From positions 74,169,876-74,233,875 of the forward strand of contig CM056576.1 in assembly GCA_029721435.1 (NCBI GenBank): a stretch of DNA of 64,000 nt, read 5' to 3'. Numbering within the stretch: position 1 is the stretch's first letter; each line of letters begins with the position of its first letter. The notes under the pieces were generated by a model. That model saw only the letters and a list, made by a program, of their open reading frames with translations, had not been told where the DNA came from and made no database searches. The position numbers and the translations under genes were made by a program. The DNA is from Gymnothorax reevesii. Taxonomy: Eukaryota > Chordata > Actinopteri > Anguilliformes > Muraenidae. Positions 11,274 to 24,346 of this stretch are shown here, one piece after another.

Positions 11274-12529
11274 ATGTTTAACTGAGACGGGTCCGGCTGT
11301 TTCCAGCATTAAATTGCCTATATGTGAGACGGACGAGCATTCGTATCGATAACAATGGTCATCCCGAAAATCTGCACAGTCGATTTGACTTTAATTCTTT
11401 AGTGAACTGAAGTGCCGTTGGCTGCATGCGAAATGGGGCTCAATTGTAAACTTATTAACACATGACCAATCCGCGCACTTCTGTCTTATTATCTATGCAC
11501 AGCGCCATAACGTGTGTGGCCAACTGGGCATTTGTCCACTTCTACAAGAGTTGAATAAAGTTGCTTTTGAGATAGGTCAGAAATTTTTTTGATAGCGTAG
11601 ATGTCAAAGAGCATTTTATTCACTTATGTGATTCAAAATGCTCTGCCTTGCACTGATTAGTTCACTGAACTATCCCATAATGCATCTGAAACGGGCACGA
11701 ATGCAACATCCAGGCATTTTTTATGTATTGGCGATACCCTCAATTGAAGTGGTGTCTTCAACTCATTCTTCTGTGTCAATGGCACAAAATACCCCTCAGT
11801 TATTTCTTTTGTTTGCAACAAGCTGGTTCGATGGGATGAACCACTACCGTACGTGATTTCGTCTTTGCCAGCTTGGCCTGGTCGCTGGGGTGAGACACGC
11901 TGAGAGTCCATTCTGGCTAACACTATGCCTGTATGTTTCAGTCTGTTTAAATACAGCGAAATCACAGCAGAATAGTGCCCAAAGCAATCTATATTTGCAT
12001 CTTGGTTTGTTAGTTTGATTGTCTTTATATCAAACATTTTTTTTGCCGACTCATTTTGCTTTACTTCTGTACAGACAAAGTCATTTTTTAGTCATGGTTT
12101 TTTGATTTTGTTTTTTTCCCCATTGGACACGTTTCTGGAATTAGGACTTCGAATAACATTAACCATTTTGTGGTAAAGGTGTACGTCACAAGTTTAAAAA
12201 AGCATTGCACCATATGTCCGGCATTTAGTTTTTGAGATACTGAGCTTTTTTTTAATGGTGATCAGAACAGTTGGAATTTCACCCAATTTTCCCTTCGGTG
12301 TCAGAGGTTACTATTGTTAACATAATGGGATTAAAACCATTTAGCAATGTGAAATGAAAATGAATGTATGACATGAGGGGGAAAAGAAATCGAATTCTGA
12401 ATGAATTTTATTGTATCCTGCTTCAAGTATTTCCTGAGATATTCAGGCACTAATAATTCTCTGCATCTGACTCGCAGCATATGTATTGTCCAGTTCTAAC
12501 TTCCGATTTGTCCTCATTTCATTCCCCAG

Positions 12530-12675
12530 ACGCCTTACAACAACAAATGAAGGCAGAAAAGAAGGAAGTCTCCGAGTTTATCTTTGCTGCCACAGTCCAG
12601 AAATGGCTCCGTTATGCCCCTGAACGGCTTGGCGGCATCACTCGTGGTGGAAACCCCTCATCACAGCATGTCTGA
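12530..12675 (+). CDS. Possible terminal exon of unknown gene or element
   Basis: A pyrimidine tract and CAG end at 12529. An open frame then reads ALQQQMKAEKKEVSEFIF and ATVQKWLRYAPERLGGITRG to a TGA at 12673-12675. The composition looks protein-like (a charged helix followed by Trp/Arg-rich sequence), but I do not recognise the family and found no upstream exon in phase. It could be a fragment carried by a repeat. Confidence 0.25.
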
Positions 12676-15408
12676 CCTCTTACAAATTCCAAATGCTTGC
12701 TCCTATACAGCCGTGTTTTTAGAACAGTTGGGATGCATTGTGAAATGCAAAAAAAAAAAAAAAACAATGCATTGTTTTGCGGTGTTTGGAGAAGGTTGTG
12801 CGGAGGTTTCAGAGCAGTTTGCTTCATAAAACATAAGCTTATTTTTGAGTAAATCATTTTTCTGTTCTGAATTTAACCAATTATTTGGTCACTGATAGAC
12901 TTCAGTTGCCTATTGATTACTATTGTAATTGGTAACTGGGGTATCACCAATTTTCAGTTCTGGCTAGCTACATCACTGAAAGTCTATGCTCTCAGAGCTA
13001 ACCGAATGAGTTATTGGAAAGACGACTGCACAATTTATGTTAAGTTTGCTAGATTGCATTTCTGAAGCGCCACAGATTTGTGTTTACAAGCTTGACTTTT
13101 CTTAAAGCGGTAGCCTACGACTTGTGTTGCATTCAATAGAAGTTTCAGCGGGGAAAAAAAAAGTGAATATGAGGGATGGAATTCAGACAAATTTAGATTT
13201 TTCTAATTAATGAGGGAAAAACCATTGCTTTTGTGTTATCAAAGTGTGACACCGAGAAAGAAGCTCTATTCAAACTGTTATAGGTCCTTCTTTTGTTTTG
13301 CCTGGAGGATGCGGCATCCATGATTTCCGAAAAAATAATTTTATATTTTGATTGGTCAGACCCCTCCCCTAATCGCATCAACCAATCTTAAATGATCTGA
13401 GGCCCTGAGAAGGCAGAATTTCTGGATTTTGTGCATAAAAAGTTTTGTCTTCACATGGTTGAGTTTTAAATTCCATTTGTAGATGCAGCAGCAGACTGTT
13501 CAGTGAGAATGGTTTTCAGAAATGTACCTGAGCCCATGCAGTGATTCATTTGTTTTTAACGCACTCCCTACTGAGTGGCTAGGTAATGCTGTTTAGTATT
13601 GTTTTTTGGCCTTGTCCTTTGTAAATATTTTTCTGGATTCTCTGAATCTTTTAATATGTATTGTAAACGATGAAATCGCCTCAGTTCTTTGTGGTTTTTT
13701 ACATTGAGAATTGTTATTTAATTCTTGAGCATTTTGAGTGCAGTTGTCAGTAACTCTGGAGTCCACCAGCAGCTGTATCAATAAAATTACATTTTAACTA
13801 ATATGCGGATGATGAACACTTTATTTATTTATTTATTTTAACACTTTCTGGTAAAAAACTGTTCTTTGCACCTTTTGATGTCCACTAATTGAAGAGTCAA
13901 AACTGACATGTTTTATTGTCAAGTTGCACTGAATCTTGCTGTACATAAAGCAAGATTGATTCTATATTGTTTCAATGTTGATTTGATACGAAATCGATGA
14001 TTGAGTTTAAGTTGAATCAGCATAGATTTTCTGTCAGTCTTGATCTAGTTTAATGTTGAAATAACATTATATCTGGGTGCAAACCTGATGTAAAATCATT
14101 GTAAAATTTCAACATTCAATGATTTTTGCATTGAGGTGTCAACATTGAATCACTGATGACTCAATGTTGGTCTGCTATATGAAGGTACTTTGTGATAGTA
14201 GCCTGTCCGTCATAAAGTAGAAATAGGCCCACATAGAATCAAAATACATGAGCTTCTAACACATTGACATTGCCTGACATTTGTTTAAAAAGAAAAAAAA
14301 ACATTCACTAAAGGTATGAGCTTCGGCCGATGAGAATAGTGACCTGATTAACGTTCACGTCAGCGATTTCGCTGACTACTCTGGCCTCTACCTCCGGCTA
14401 CTTTCCCGCAAATTTACAAGTTTTTAGGCGAGTTTAGACGCGTTTTATTTTGATAAACGCTTTTCAGTTTGCCTATTGGCCTTCACTTTGCAGACGTATA
14501 TAGTTATGCGGCGATGACTGAGTCGCAATTAAATAATTTATTTTGCGAAATAGTTTGATCCTGGTCTGTCATCTAGTGATAGCATATTGTAACTGCTTGC
14601 ATAAATTTGCAGCACCACGTCCACTGGCGGACACATCTGCACAAAGATGCACCGTTGTTCTTCTTGAAAACGCCAAATCCCGATTATCCGTAAATGATGA
14701 ATTAAATTGATATTTTAATTTGAAACGAATAAAAATGTTGCCTGTGTCAAAGTAACGAAGTGAAAGTGTACTTTTTATCTTTTAAATGTCGTAAAGTAAA
14801 CGTTCCGGTTTAAAAAAAAAACATCTAAAATCTGCATTCAAAACTTGAGAGCCCTGTTAATGAAGAATAGATGATGAACGAATGACGAAGACCACCATGA
14901 AATGATTATTTGTTCAAAGCACTCAATTAGGTCTGTTCTGTTCTCGCTTGAGCTCACGTTGTTTTATCATAAATATATAGAACACTAGATTGCTTATAGG
15001 GTCAGTTGATTTGAAGGAGTTTAAAACAATAATAGACTGTCGGCAGCGGAGATATATTAAAACCCTGTCAGACTTTCGGACACAAGACACTGCTTTCAAC
15101 GCAATCTGTTGAGCGAAAAATTTGTTTCGCGTCCAGTGTGCAAGCGGCTTAATACAAGGCTACTATTATTGTCACTTAGGTTTTATCGTTTTTAGTGGGG
15201 GAAAGGAATACAGCCTGATTGCTATGATTTCGTACCGAGTTAAGATCACATATTGGAAATAAATGTGTAACGTATCTTGCATTGTTGTCCATGCATGTTA
15301 ATCCCAAAATTTAAAGCAGCAACAGGCTGGAATAATAAGAACACGCTATCCATCGTTTCTCTTGCCAATGAGCAATATTTGACTCGGCTGTGTCATACCC
15401 AAACACAC
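12676..15408. other. Long AT-rich stretch without recognisable features
   Basis: Only short ORFs and poly-A/poly-T runs are present. A block at 13900-14180 is rich in TCAATGTTGA/ATTGAATC-like motifs in both orientations and may be a decayed repeat. Confidence 0.4.
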
Positions 15409-15741
15409 CTTCTTTGCCAACTTGCGCCGGAAGGCGGGGCAGAGGCGGGACCAGGAGTACTTGTGCCAGGCTACGCCGGGCAGGAAATTGCAACATACGT
15501 CTGGACACACTCCGTTGGCGCAGCGCACCCCCCATTCGCCGCGCCTGCACCTCGCCTGCGCCTGGTCTACGAAATTAGAGCCCATTGTGGGTGGTTCTTC
15601 CACTATGGCCCCCACTCCCTGTGTGCCCACTTTCTTCTGACTGTCCAGCTCTGTGGAGGGCGGAGTTGGGAATGACGAGGCTGCAGAACGCAGTTTTCTG
15701 GGTCCGACTCCCCAGAGTGAAACGTGAGACACATCTGCCAT
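15409..15741 (-). CDS. Candidate first coding exon in a GC-rich island, unknown protein
   Basis: This stretch is distinctly richer in GC and CpG than its surroundings. The minus strand is open from an ATG at 15741 (MADVSHVSLWGVGPRK; an in-frame ATG also exists at 15780) to a good donor, AAG followed by GTGTGT, at 15409/15408. The predicted segment is about 111 residues, with a Pro/Ser-rich start and a Cys/Trp-rich end (CRRGEWGVRCANGVC, PDVCCNFLPGVAWHKYSW, then basic FRRKLAKK). I do not recognise the family and could not place a second exon in the window. Several other frames are also open here, as expected for GC-rich DNA, so the strand is uncertain. Confidence 0.35.
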
Positions 15742-16031
15742 CTGATAAGGCATCGGTAGGCAAATTCCGCAATCTAACACTATACTTTAATATAGATCTA
15801 AAGAAATGAACTCGTTCTAATAAATGCAGCGGCAAAAGTGGAGGACGCAGTGCAAAAGTCTCGCAACTGAAGCTAAAATTTGCGATGGGCTACAGTTTGC
15901 TACAGCAACAGTGGTAAGTACAGCGGTTTTTCTATTCTATAGCTAGGATGCAGGGAAAGCTAGAATCCACTACATACAGACACATTTGTAGAAAGGGTCG
16001 ACATACCCACATGTAGACCGGAGACCATAGA

Positions 16032-16034
<3 letters not shown>

Positions 16035-16069
<35 letters not shown>
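16035..16069. repeat. (CA)n microsatellite
   Basis: Uninterrupted CA dinucleotide run of about 17 units, followed by two AAAAATATTGAAGT copies. Confidence 0.95.
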
Positions 16070-16071
<2 letters not shown>

Positions 16072-16184
16072 ATATTGAAGTAAAAAAAAATATTGAAGTG
16101 AAAGCATCAAAGCCAACAGAAGATAGGGTAGCCTACTACAGTGCAATGAGCAGCAGCATGAATCAATAACCCATCTTCTTTATA

Positions 16185-16890
16185 CAACAAGAGAAGATGT
16201 TATTTTAACCTTTTCTCAATAGTAGAGAATGATTGTGACATTTTAATTTTGTCATCAAGCTCATTCCAAATCTGTGGAACCCTGCACCGGACACTCAGAC
16301 TAATTTGTTTTAGCCAGCGTTTCTTACCAAAAATAAAATTATTTTTCCTGGTGCCATGTGTGTGGGCGGCATTTTGGAACCAGGTCAGAAATTTGACTAT
16401 TTAATCCATTAATTACCTCATACATTTGTACATGCATTATAGAAGATGTTATTTTCAGCAAGTCTCAATAAACTGAGCAGAAAAAAGAGGTTTCGTGGGT
16501 GCAAGAAAATGTGACCATGTTAATGCGCGTAGGACTTTCTTTTGGAGAACAAATAATTTCTGAAGGTGACCAGAAAGGTGTTACTCCATATGATATTGCA
16601 GTAATTTATATGAGGGTCAAATAAAGTTTTGTACAAGGTAAGTAGTGCACAGACTGTCAGCAAGTGTGACATATTTAGACTGATCCCTTGTTACTGAATC
16701 AATAGTTAAAAATTCATCGATATGGATCCCCAGGAATTTGGTGGAGTAAACTCTTTCAATATGCTCATTAATGCTAAGACTAATTCGCAAGTCATTCAAG
16801 TGATTTCTATTGGAGCGAAATGAAATATAATAAGTCTTCTTTATATGTAGGGATAATTTGTTACATTTTAACCATGTATTGACTTTACTG
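16185..16890 (-). mobile_element. LINE fragment (CR1/L2/Rex-type), reverse transcriptase C-terminal region
   Basis: Minus-strand frames carry YSTKFLGIHIDE (16750 region), the post-palm motif of many LINE reverse transcriptases. Nearer the 3' end they carry QISLSVRCRVPQIWNELDDK. Frames are broken by stops between these blocks, so this is a dead, 5'-truncated copy. Confidence 0.7.
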
Positions 16891-16900
16891 GCTCTTTGTT

Positions 16901-17546
16901 AAAGGGGACCTATTATGCTGATCTTTCTTTTAATACATATTAATGTTATAATGGTTGTCCATACTCTGAAAAGTTTCTCAACATAAGATACAGAGGTTTT
17001 GCCATAATCCACATACGTGATTTCGTGAACGTGATTTCCTCTCTGAACAGCTCCTCCTGAGATCTTCGCGAGATCTGGGCAAAACCTGACGTCAGGTTGT
17101 GCTGTCCAATTAGTACAGACCTAGCCAGAGCCAATGACGGCGCTGGACCTGCCCACACCGGAAACTATTCTATCAGGCACTAACAACGGCAGATCATACT
17201 ATGCCTTTGTAGCGTCTACATTTTTGGAAATACATAAGAACCGCAGATCATTTGAGGTGCAGTTTTGTCAGTATCTCTCCCAAAGCTCCTTGTCCGTTTA
17301 CTTTTGGACGCAAAGAAAAACACCTACTTCTCTTCCAAAAGATGATGCCACCAGAAATCAGTGGGTAGCTTTTTTTGTTTGCTGGCAGCAAACAGCCATG
17401 GCCAAAGGGAATGTTAGTCACTTGCGCTCAGCATTTCACCAAAGACAGCTTTGTTAATAAAGGATAATTCGACACAGAATAAGCGTTTCAGCTGCTTCTC
17501 AAACCTGAAGCAGCTGCATCGATCAAGCACTCGGACCCACAAGCTG
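16901..17546 (+). mobile_element. Transposon fragment encoding a degenerate THAP-like zinc-finger exon
   Basis: The sequence begins with AAAGGGGACCTATTATGC, a terminus I know from many fish interspersed repeats. Near 17330-17540 the plus strand shows SLPKDDATRNQWVAFF and, after a frame change, CAQHFTKDSFVNKG, with a donor (GTAAGT) at 17547. These match the middle and end of a THAP domain. Two stops and a frame change show decay. The full right end was not found. Confidence 0.5.
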
Positions 17547-17954
17547 TAAGTAACAATATAGCAGCTGGCCTCAAACGCAGGCTTTGTAAAATATCTAAAG
17601 ATAAAGCCTGTATTGGTCGTGACTGTCTGTGACTCACAGACACAGAAGCTATAAGTTGCTTTTACTGCATAAAGCAACCTGACGTGATAGCCAGTTGATT
17701 ATGGCTGTAGCACTACGGCTAACGTAGACAGTTACTGTTGCTAATGTTTGTGTCCTAAATATGCAAGAGTAATATCAGGGGAAATTCTACAGGAGGTGTG
17801 TGAACATAAATCTCATTTGAAGCTAACTTTTAATACTTGTTTGTAATTTGGATGCTTGGTACAACTGCCCACGGTAATGGAACTTGCTGTCAGTAAAACC
17901 TGCATTGCAAGGGTTTGTCTCTGTGGTTATGACCACTCGGTGACCAGCTACTGC

Positions 17955-18704
17955 ATGTTAGTTTGTGTGCCGTGCTAATTAAAAATGCTCCTGGTTAACT
18001 TATATGCATTAATTCTGATTGGTATGCTTGTGTTACTTCGGTAAGCATCAATGTGGCAGTTTCATCATAACTTTGCCCGTTTGTAGCCACTATAGTGATT
18101 GCTTGACTTATCCATGACTGGGATCAGCTGGAAACTTCACAAATGTCTGGGCAAGGTCTCTGGTGCTACCTTGAAAGCAATGCGAAATGCAGAAGCTCTT
18201 CCGTGTCTGGTATAACAAATTATTTCTCCGCACTACCTTGACATAATTTCATTCCCCTTTAGAAATTGTTGTGGCTTACAAAAAGCTGAAAAAGACAGAG
18301 ATTAATTGGGAAATTCTTTCCTGTAGAAGTGATCGATTTGCCTTAAGCAGCTTTCACACCAGACGCCAAACAAATTTTTCACACAGCTGATTACATTAAA
18401 AATCAATGCGAAGATGCGAATACTCACGTTATGGGCACGTCAAGCTGCTTTCACACCGGAAGTGAAACTAATTTTTCGCAGGACAGGTTACATTGAAAGT
18501 CAATGCAAAGACGCGAATACATGTGTTATGGCCACGTTAAGCAGCTTTCACACCGGACGCGACACTAATTTTTTGCGCAACAGATTACATTCAAAGTCAT
18601 GACCGCTTATCCACAACTGTATGTAAGTTTGTGTGCTTTGCTAATTAAAAATGTTCCTTGATAACTTATATGCAGCAATTATGATCAGAATGCTTGTGTT
18701 ACAA
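17955..18704. repeat. Direct duplication, copies about 660 bp apart
   Basis: The segment at 17955-18040 (GTTTGTGTGC, GCTAATTAAAAATG, AACTTATATGCA, ATGCTTGTGTTAC) recurs at 18617-18704 with scattered substitutions. The Tc1-like element begins exactly at the end of the second copy. Confidence 0.7.
18346..18605. repeat. Three tandem ~97-bp units
   Basis: Each unit contains GCTTTCACACCGGA (or a close variant), CTAATTTTTCGC-like sequence and AAGTCAATGC. Unit starts are near 18347, 18442 and 18539. No coding content. Confidence 0.75.
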
Positions 18705-18921
18705 CACCAATTCTGAAATAGTTTGGACAAAGTGTAAATTGTGAATAAAATCAAAACACAATGACTTTCATATCACACCAGCCAGTATTTTATTCACAAT
18801 AGATCAGAGATAACATAGAAAATGTTGAAACTGAGAAATTTTACAATTTTATCCACAAAATTAGCTCATTTCAAATTTGATGGCTGCAACGGGTCTCAAA
18901 AAAGTTGGTACAGGGGCCTGT

Positions 18922-19308
18922 TTACCATGGTGTAGCATCCCCTCTTCTTTTTAACACAGAGTGAAGGCGTCTGGGCATTGAGGAGACAAGTTTCTTGAGT
19001 TTAGCCTTTGCAAATTGATCCCACTTTTGTTTAATACAGGCTTCCAGCAGCTGGAGAGTTTTGGGTCTCCTTTGACGGACTTTTCGTTTAATTATGCGCC
19101 AAATGTTCTGAAACGGTGAAAGATCAGGACTGCAGGCAAGCCAGTTCAGCACACGGACTCTTATAATACGAAGCCATGCTGTTGTAATAGCTGCAGTATG
19201 TGGTTTTGCATTGACCTGCTGAAATACACAAGGCCTTCCCTGGAATAGATGTCGTCTGGAGGGGAGCATATGTTGCTCTAAAACCTTTATATACCTTTCA
19301 GCATTCAT
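18922..19308 (-). pseudogene. Tc1-like transposase C-terminal remnant
   Basis: The open frame covers the second half of the DDE domain. FQQVNAKPHT has Val where Tc1 transposases have catalytic Asp (FQQDNAKPHT), and DLSPFQNIW has Gln where the last Glu is expected. Both changes would abolish catalysis. Upstream minus-strand sequence is broken by stops. Confidence 0.75.
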
Positions 19309-19943
19309 GGTGCTTTTTAAAACAAGTGTCCCACACTATATGGACTAATTTATCCCCATACCATCAGAGATGCTGGCTTTTGAACTGAACGCTGATAACA
19401 GGAGGGGTGGTTCTTCTCCTCTTAAGCCCAGAGGACACAACACCCATGATTTCCAACAAGAATGTCAAATTTGGACTCGTCTGACCCCAGGACACTTTGC
19501 TACTTTGCTACAGTTCATTTTAAAAGAACATTAGCCCACAGAACACGGCGGCGCTTCTGGATCATGCTCAACAATGACTTCCTTTTTGCATGATAGAGTT
19601 TTAGGTGGCATCTGTGGATGACATGGCAGACTATGTTTACAGACAGTAAACAATTTATTAGGGTCAATGCCAGAATTATGCCAATGAATGAGGCAGTGGT
19701 ATCTCAGGGCCCGAGGATCACGGCATCCATTAAAGGTCTTCAGCCTTGTCCCTTACGCATAGAGATTTTTCCAGTTTCTCTGAATCCTTTGATGGTGTTA
19801 TGCTCTGTCGATGATGAGACCTTCAAAGCCTTTGCAATTTGACGTTGAGGAACATTGTTTTTAAAGTATTCCACAATATTTTTACCCAAGTCTTCACAGG
19901 TTGTAGAGCCTCTGGTCATCTTTACTTCTGAGAGTCTCAGCCT

Positions 19944-20760
19944 TGTTGTGGAATTTCTTCAACATATTGAGAAATTCCCCCGTCCAGCAACTGGAGAGAG
20001 ACAGATTCTTAAAAAGTACAAACTTAGACTTTATTGTGTCATGATGAAAAATGCAAAGCTGGGTTCCTCCTCTCCCGATCTGGTCCCTCACGAACCGTCC
20101 GTAGCACTCCCAATTTTCTTTAACCCTGTAAAAAACTCCCCAACTGAGCTATGGCATACAGTTTTTATACAGGAAAATATGGTCCCTCCCCTCATTACAA
20201 TTGGTCAAGTAACTTGAGATTGCAATTAGGTAATCCTTCTGAATTTGATGTCACGCATGAATCACGCAGGAGATGCATGCGCATTACAATGGACACTTAC
20301 TGTCTCACCCAGATGGAAAATATACAGAGATCAGAGATACAAAGACAGAAAATACAGCCAAAAGAAAAAGATACCAGTGGATGAATTTGATGCATATCAA
20401 ATTAAAAAAATAATTCAATTGAGTATGTTTTCAGTAGCAAATAATGATTTTGCTGAACAAATATTGATCAAAGCTGCAGAAATCAAATACATCTTATGAT
20501 TATGGTTTTTGAATCAAATAAGCAAAAAGCCTGCTTATGTGTGTGTACTGCTCATGCAAGTGTGAACTGAATTGCCCTGTTTGTATATTTGTCTGTTTGC
20601 ACTGCAGTATATGAATTACTTGTATGTATGCGTGTATGTGTGTGTCTTTCTGCTGCCTGCATAATATAATTATTGATTATTAGTATGAGCAAATGATAAA
20701 ATATATCTATAATCAATATTATCGAATATAACAAACAATGCTGAAATAAAATCCTCAACA
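19944..20760. repeat. Left LTR (about 817 bp)
   Basis: Begins TGTTGTGGAATTTC and ends AATCCTCAACA, so the tips TGTTG/CAACA are inverted. Read on the plus strand, an AATAAA lies 12 bases before the end. It aligns with the right LTR at an offset of 5408 bases, with very few differences over the first 450 bases. Confidence 0.85.
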
Positions 20761-22467
20761 TTCCTCCCTTTGAGGCCATTCAATCATGGCCTCACATTAA
20801 CCACGGTCGAAAAAATGGCACAGCATTGTTTACCCCCGCCACCATACTACACACAAGTGAATTTCTTACAAGCCCAAACATAAAATCAGTTGTTGGTCCT
20901 TTTTGACAGTAACATTTTGAGTAAAAACAGTCTGTCATGTTTACAGTATGTGAACTCCAGTTGTTTTTAGTTGCTACCAGGCCTCAAGGTCTTTTGTTGC
21001 TGTGGTGAATAAAGTCCCAGTTTAATGTCTCACTTGAATCCAGTAATGCTGCTTATTGCAGGTTTTCAGTCCAAAGTTCAAGTCCATTGTCCATGTCCAT
21101 ATTCAACATTGATTTGCGATTTTTCTCTCTGATTGTTTTGGTGAACGGGCCTTCATGACTGGAATCGCTGTCCCAGCATATTTGTTCAAACTTTAAGGAG
21201 GCTCCAGGAAGGAGCGGCCTTGACCGGCTGGGCTGTTAAACTGCCACTTTCCATCACTGGAGTGAGAAAATAAAATACAAAGGCAGGCAGGCATATGCAC
21301 ATGCAGATTCACTATGCAGCACATACAGAACGAGGGTCATTTACACCTGCATAATTTCATTTTAAGTCTTAGACGTACCAAATTTTAGAATGTTTACTTT
21401 TGCTGTAAAGACTGTGCAGAAATTTTTGCCAGAACATTTTTTTTTAAAACTGTTTCATCCAGGCCTTTTCAAGGACCTACATTTGGAATGTCATAGCGCC
21501 TTCATGCAATAGCCCATAATAATAATCTCCAAAAAGATTTTGATTTCAACAATCACCTGGGAGTCGACTCACCCCTGCCTTAGGTTGTCTCCTCGATAGG
21601 AGATCTTACCCGTCTCTGGAGTGAGTCGCACACACGCAGGAGCTCTGCACTGAGCTCTGTATTCATGCTGGGGCAGGTTTCCTCACCCCTCATAATGGGA
21701 CAGTAATGAGATCATTCCAGTTGAACTGGGGCTATTGCAGCCACTTTGTTGGAATAATAGATGAAACATTTAAAGTAAAAACTCATCAAAAACAATTTGA
21801 AACAGATGCTGCAATTATAGTTCTGACAGTCCGATTCTAACCAACCAAATCAAATAAGTCCCAATTCAAGAATTTGTCTTGTGTATTTTTTCCCTCGGTC
21901 TGAATGTGCTTCACAAAATCTTCAATGTCACTTTAATTATATGGAATACAATGAGTTGTCAATGTGCCATCCTGATAAATTAATATTATTCAAAAATTCA
22001 TAATTACCCACATTGCTCATCCTCATTTCTGAACTCCTGTCAACTTTAAATCAATATTTTTTTCCCCATAATGTGTGTAACCATAATTTTATGTTTCAGT
22101 GTATTCTGGGTCAAAAGATAGGGCAGGAACAATAATATCTTTTCCCAGTGTATTTTTTCCCAATTCATTTTGATTTAGAAACCCACCACAGTCTAGGGTT
22201 CCTCTAACAGTATGGAAGAGCTACACAGTTAGGACTTATTAGTCCCAGCCATGACAACTCCCCATATCCTCAGCAGAACCGGGGTGTAATTGCTTTAGAC
22301 CATAAACCATGTGTTACAATTTGCAGTTTTTTATTTTATTTTTTTTTCTTTCCAGACAATTCACCAAAACGGGCATATATTGAATATTCAACTGTAATAT
22401 AGTTTTTTCATTGGGATCCCAGCAAATAAAGGAAAACAATCATTAGTCAGTTAGAGTTAGTCAGTTC

Positions 22468-22566
22468 AGTCCATTTCTGTCAGTCACTTTTTATTTGAAA
22501 GTCCCCGTCTTTCTCACAACTTCGTTTCTGTCAGTCACTTTTTATTTGAAAGTCCCCGTCTTTCTC
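22468..22566. repeat. Two tandem ~50-bp units inside the LTR element
   Basis: TTTCTGTCAGTCACTTTTTA followed by TTTGAAAGTCCCCGTCTTTC occurs twice in direct succession with almost no change. Confidence 0.85.
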
Positions 22567-24206
22567 ACCACTTGTAAATCCCCTCCCTATGGAAAATATT
22601 TTGTCAGCCAAATCAGAATAAATTTAGAATGTGATCACATTATTAGTCGACTTTTCTAATTATATGGTGCACCATTTGAATTTACTCTTCACTTGTGTTA
22701 ATACTCCAAATTTATTTCCCCAAATTTTATTTAATAAGATATTATATTTAATAAGTTGCAACCCCATCAGTTGAATCCCCAGCTGGCCAGCTTTATCTTC
22801 TCACTCAAGGTCGTCCTACTCCCCCCTCTTCTGGAGTACACTGTCTGTGGAAAAGCCTCAACAGAATGTGTTAGATGCAGACAGCAATGAACAAAACTCA
22901 GTCATCATGGTTTTTCTGCTTTTCCTCTTGCTTGGGCTTGGCTCTTTCCCTGTCAACGTTAAAAATCAAGGAAAATTTATTAGTCATTTCGTCTTCTTGT
23001 ATTGTTGGTCCACTCCTGTTTAAAAAACAGAGAAAAAAATCATGAATTTATTCATTAAATTTTTTTTGGTTAGGAAAACTTTCAATCACATTTTTAAATG
23101 ACACTCTTGTTATGAAATTTGATCCTTTACATGACTCATTTTCTGGACAGAACTAACTCTTGTTAAACAGCTTAAGAAAACTTCACATAAAATCGTATTG
23201 CTTAGACACTTTTTTCTTTTTCTCTCTGACTTCGGTACGTCAATCTTTCATCTAACTCCTCCTCCCTTTTATGCTTTCCAATTGCTGCATTCACGGTCTA
23301 ATAATTAATTGACAGTGAGTAATAATCTTGATCATTGTTTCCTCACCTGGGGTATTTTGGCCTCTACATACAGTACTTTCCCTAGGTTACTCCCAAACTT
23401 GTTCTTTAATTTGGTCTACTATATCCCCAAACCAAAAAACATTTGCTTATTCAATTTTTCTTTTCTGATTTGCTATCGGTTTAAATATTTGCCAATTCAC
23501 TTTTTTTCCTCTCTGATTTGCTATGGTTTTGTCTGCCCCCCCCTCTCTCTTTCTCTCTGCTTCTCCTAGATCACGACCTTCTGCAGCCGCTCAACTCCCT
23601 CTCTCTCTCTCTCTGTCCTTTAAACAGACGGTGTGGACGAGGCACGGCGCCATTTTGTTTTACATTCTCCTGATCCGCCATTTTGTTTTACATCCCCCTC
23701 TCTGAATTATGGAATGTCCCTGAATTTTTTTCGAAGGGCGAGGGCCAGCGCCATTTTGTTCAACATTATCCTGATCCCGATGTTCCAAAAACATTGCTCT
23801 TTTTCCAAACAATTCCAGCACCGCCAGCTCAGTTTACTCTTTTCCAATCCTTTCTTTGCAACCGAAGCCAAATTTGTCATTATACCCATTATTTTTATTT
23901 TTTTCACGTATTGCGAATCAAATTTTCCCTTCTTTTCGCTACTCTGTTAATCTGTTTTTACTTCTAAAGGAAAATATTTTGCTCATTTATTGGACTATTT
24001 TTTTATATCACTCTCAAAGGTAAGAAATTGCTCTCTTTATTCCTCCCCAGGCGTTCACTTGTTATCTATGAATGAATTTAACTTTTAATTGTTACTACTA
24101 CTTAGCCGTATTATCTTTCTCCACATATTAAATTGCAATATGTCTATTTTAACAGTTACACTGCTCAATACGGACAGTAAATAGTTTATAATATAAAAAC
24201 ACACTA

Positions 24207-24346
24207 ATGTGATTTCTCCTCTCCCTTTTCACTCTGACCGTATCTTGTTACGCATTCCTAAACCAGTGTTATGTTTAGTTTATCTCCCTTTTCACTCCGA
24301 TCGTATTTTGTTATACATTCCTAAACCAGTGTTATGTTTAGTTTAT
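24207..24346. repeat. Two tandem ~72-bp units inside the LTR element
   Basis: CTCCCTTTTCACTC and CATTCCTAAACCAGTGTTAT followed by GTTTAGTTTAT are present twice in tandem. Confidence 0.8.

Noticed and set aside
15277..15809. Four or more overlapping ORFs on both strands
   Set aside because: GC-rich DNA opens several frames at once; only the minus-strand frame with a proper ATG and donor is kept, at low confidence.
20151..20384. 77-codon frame, identical in both LTRs
   Set aside because: Identity reflects LTR homology; no domain, no codon-level evidence of selection.
22810..22930. Possible retroviral pol fragment near the centre of the LTR element
   Set aside because: No RT or integrase motif could be read in any frame.
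23309..23967. Leu/Phe/Pro-rich frames in the LTR element interior
   Set aside because: Products of T- and C-rich sequence; no membrane-protein family or retroviral motif recognised.
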